In this document: piece by piece, positions 4,608-5,746 of the stretch
Position numbering within the stretch: position 1 is the stretch's first letter
Layout of the letters: each line of letters begins with the position of its first letter
Source: an uncultured Erysipelotrichaceae bacterium
GTDB taxonomy: Bacteria > Bacillota_I > Bacilli_A > RFN20 > CAG-826
Direction of reading: 5' to 3'
DNA length: 5,746 bases
NCBI GenBank assembly: GCA_902782395.1
Contig: CACZNF010000100.1
Coordinates: 1-5,746 of the forward strand
The notes under the pieces: generated by a model
What the model saw: the letters and a program-made list of their open reading frames with translations, nothing else
Database searches by the model: none
Told to the model about the DNA's origin: nothing
Position numbers and translations under genes: made by a program

Positions 4608-5746
4608 ATGGCGTATTCGATTGTTGGAATTGTGGCTATTTTCGTCCATTTAATTGTTAATATGGATCTTTTCATCAAATTTAAAGGCAGAAGACCATTT
4701 TCAGGTCAAAGGTACTATATTTTCTTCCTTCTAAGCGTTATTGCTTTTCACATCGCTGATGGTTTCTGGGGCTTTATTTCTGACGCCAAGTTAGCTGTCC
4801 CATTATTTATTGACACAACCATTTATTTCGTAGCGATGGCTAGTTCCATTCTTTTATGGGGCTATTTTGTCTATTCCTATCTTGGTAGAAAGAATAAGGT
4901 CATTCTTTATATTGGTTTTGGAGTCTTTATCTTGCAACTCATCTTTATCGCTCTTAATTTCAACTTCAAAATCCTTTTTACAATTGATGCTGAGACAAGC
5001 GAATATGCCGCTCAACCGGCAAGATACGCCATGCTTGCTATTCAAATAGTGATGTATCTTTTATTAGCGGTTTTCACCTTAATCACATCACTTAAAAATA
5101 AAGATTCTATGAAACTTCGCTATATCACTGTTTCTTCATTCTCTTTATTTATGATCGTGGCTATTACACTTCAAGTGTTTTTCCCGCTTCTTCCTTTGTA
5201 TTCTTTAGGCTATTTATTTGGTATTTGTGCTTTACATTCATTAGTGGTGGAAGACGAAAGAGCCACACAAAGACATGAATTAGAGGTTGCCCAATATCAA
5301 ATCGCTTATGATCCTTTAACAGGAGCCATGAGTAAGCACGCTTATGTCGATGCTGAGGCGGAAATTGATAATCACATTAATAATGGCGAAATGGAAGACT
5401 TTGCAGTAGTGGTCTTTGATTTAAACAACCTTAAGGATGTTAATGATGAAAGAGGCCATGAAGTTGGCGACCAATATATTGTTGAATCTGTAAGATTAAT
5501 TGAAGAATGTTTTAGAGATGTTTCTATTTATCGCGTCGGTGGTGATGAGTTCACTCTCTTTTTAACCGGAAAAAACTATAAAAACAGATACGAACTACTC
5601 GAAAACTTTAATAATAGAATTAATCAAAACCATAAAAACCATAGTTATTTAGTTGTCTCCGCTGGTATGGCAGATTATGAACGCTCAAAAGATACCACAA
5701 TTATCCAAATCTTCACACGTGCGGATAGAGAGATGTACGCGAGAAA
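4608..5746 (+). CDS. Seven-helix membrane diguanylate cyclase (GGDEF protein), 3' truncated by the window end
   Basis: The frame runs open from the ATG at 4608 to the window end, 379 complete codons. It predicts synthesis of c-di-GMP from two GTP at the inner face of the membrane. Hydrophobic segments at about residues 3-24, 36-56, 63-88, 97-117, 139-160, 170-191 and 195-213 suggest a seven-helix N-terminal sensor or anchor. A short helical linker (about 214-232) leads to the GGDEF domain, beginning at DPLTGAMSKHAY (235-246). The metal/substrate motif DLNNLKDVND is at 271-280, with D271 and N279. D288 occupies the usual base-specificity position. The signature GGDEF is intact at 311-315, and the end motif ADREMY follows at 372-377. 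The inhibitory I-site RxxD is absent: by alignment to PleD these positions are F302 and V305. Little of the GGDEF domain is missing, but a further domain could follow outside the window. The gene has a strong ribosome site and a promoter element shared with the kinase operon. Confidence 0.93.
   Translation, partial: MAYSIVGIVAIFVHLIVNMDLFIKFKGRRPFSGQRYYIFFLLSVIAFHIADGFWGFISDAKLAVPLFIDTTIYFVAMASSILLWGYFVYSYLGRKNKVILYIGFGVFILQLIFIALNFNFKILFTIDAETSEYAAQPARYAMLAIQIVMYLLLAVFTLITSLKNKDSMKLRYITVSSFSLFMIVAITLQVFFPLLPLYSLGYLFGICALHSLVVEDERATQRHELEVAQYQIAYDPLTGAMSKHAYVDAEAEIDNHINNGEMEDFAVVVFDLNNLKDVNDERGHEVGDQYIVESVRLIEECFRDVSIYRVGGDEFTLFLTGKNYKNRYELLENFNNRINQNHKNHSYLVVSAGMADYERSKDTTIIQIFTRADREMYAR

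Noticed and set aside
526..4683. A 15-base exact match TTTTCATCAAATTTA at 526-540 and 4669-4683
   Set aside because: One copy lies in the kinase leader, the other inside the GGDEF coding region as ordinary codons. The string is low-complexity AT-rich and one such match in a window this size could arise by chance.

Overview
The window comes from an AT-rich bacterium, most likely a low-GC member of the Bacillota (a Bacilli/Erysipelotrichia-like or clostridial gut-type lineage). The evidence is AT-rich codon choice, GGGAGG-type ribosome sites, a lipobox lipoprotein, and histidine kinase and binding-protein sequences that resemble gut Bacillota families I remember. Trp is written TGG and TGA serves as a stop (positions 3066-3068), so the code is the standard bacterial one. 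No species can be named from this stretch.

Layout, all on the + strand. (1) 1-297: the C-terminal end of a probable alkaline-phosphatase-superfamily phosphodiesterase. (2) 298-450: a self-contained tRNA-Ala(CGC) unit with its own promoter and an intrinsic terminator. (3) 466-564: a promoter and leader. (4) 565-4351: a tightly overlapping three-gene operon encoding a membrane sensor histidine kinase, a tandem REC-REC protein with no output domain, and a lipoprotein solute-binding protein, closed by an intrinsic terminator at 4362-4402. (5) 4465-4607: a second promoter and a structured leader. (6) 4608 to the window end: a seven-helix membrane protein with a C-terminal GGDEF (diguanylate cyclase) domain, cut by the window edge.

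How the genes may work together (inference). A membrane-anchored sugar-type binding protein with no transporter beside it is co-transcribed with a kinase that has a large extracellular sensor. This suggests that the binding protein presents a ligand to the kinase, which phosphorylates the REC-REC partner. The kinase and REC-REC proteins look like the two halves of one hybrid kinase, split by a -1 frame change with a 13-base overlap. The operon has no DNA-binding or HPt domain.

The most striking observation is that the promoters of the kinase operon and of the GGDEF gene share a 45-47 base element. It contains paired GTGAC-like repeats 11 bases apart, an extended -10 box and an identical ACAAATAAGT at the presumed transcription start. 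This points to a common regulator joining extracellular ligand sensing and c-di-GMP synthesis in one regulon.
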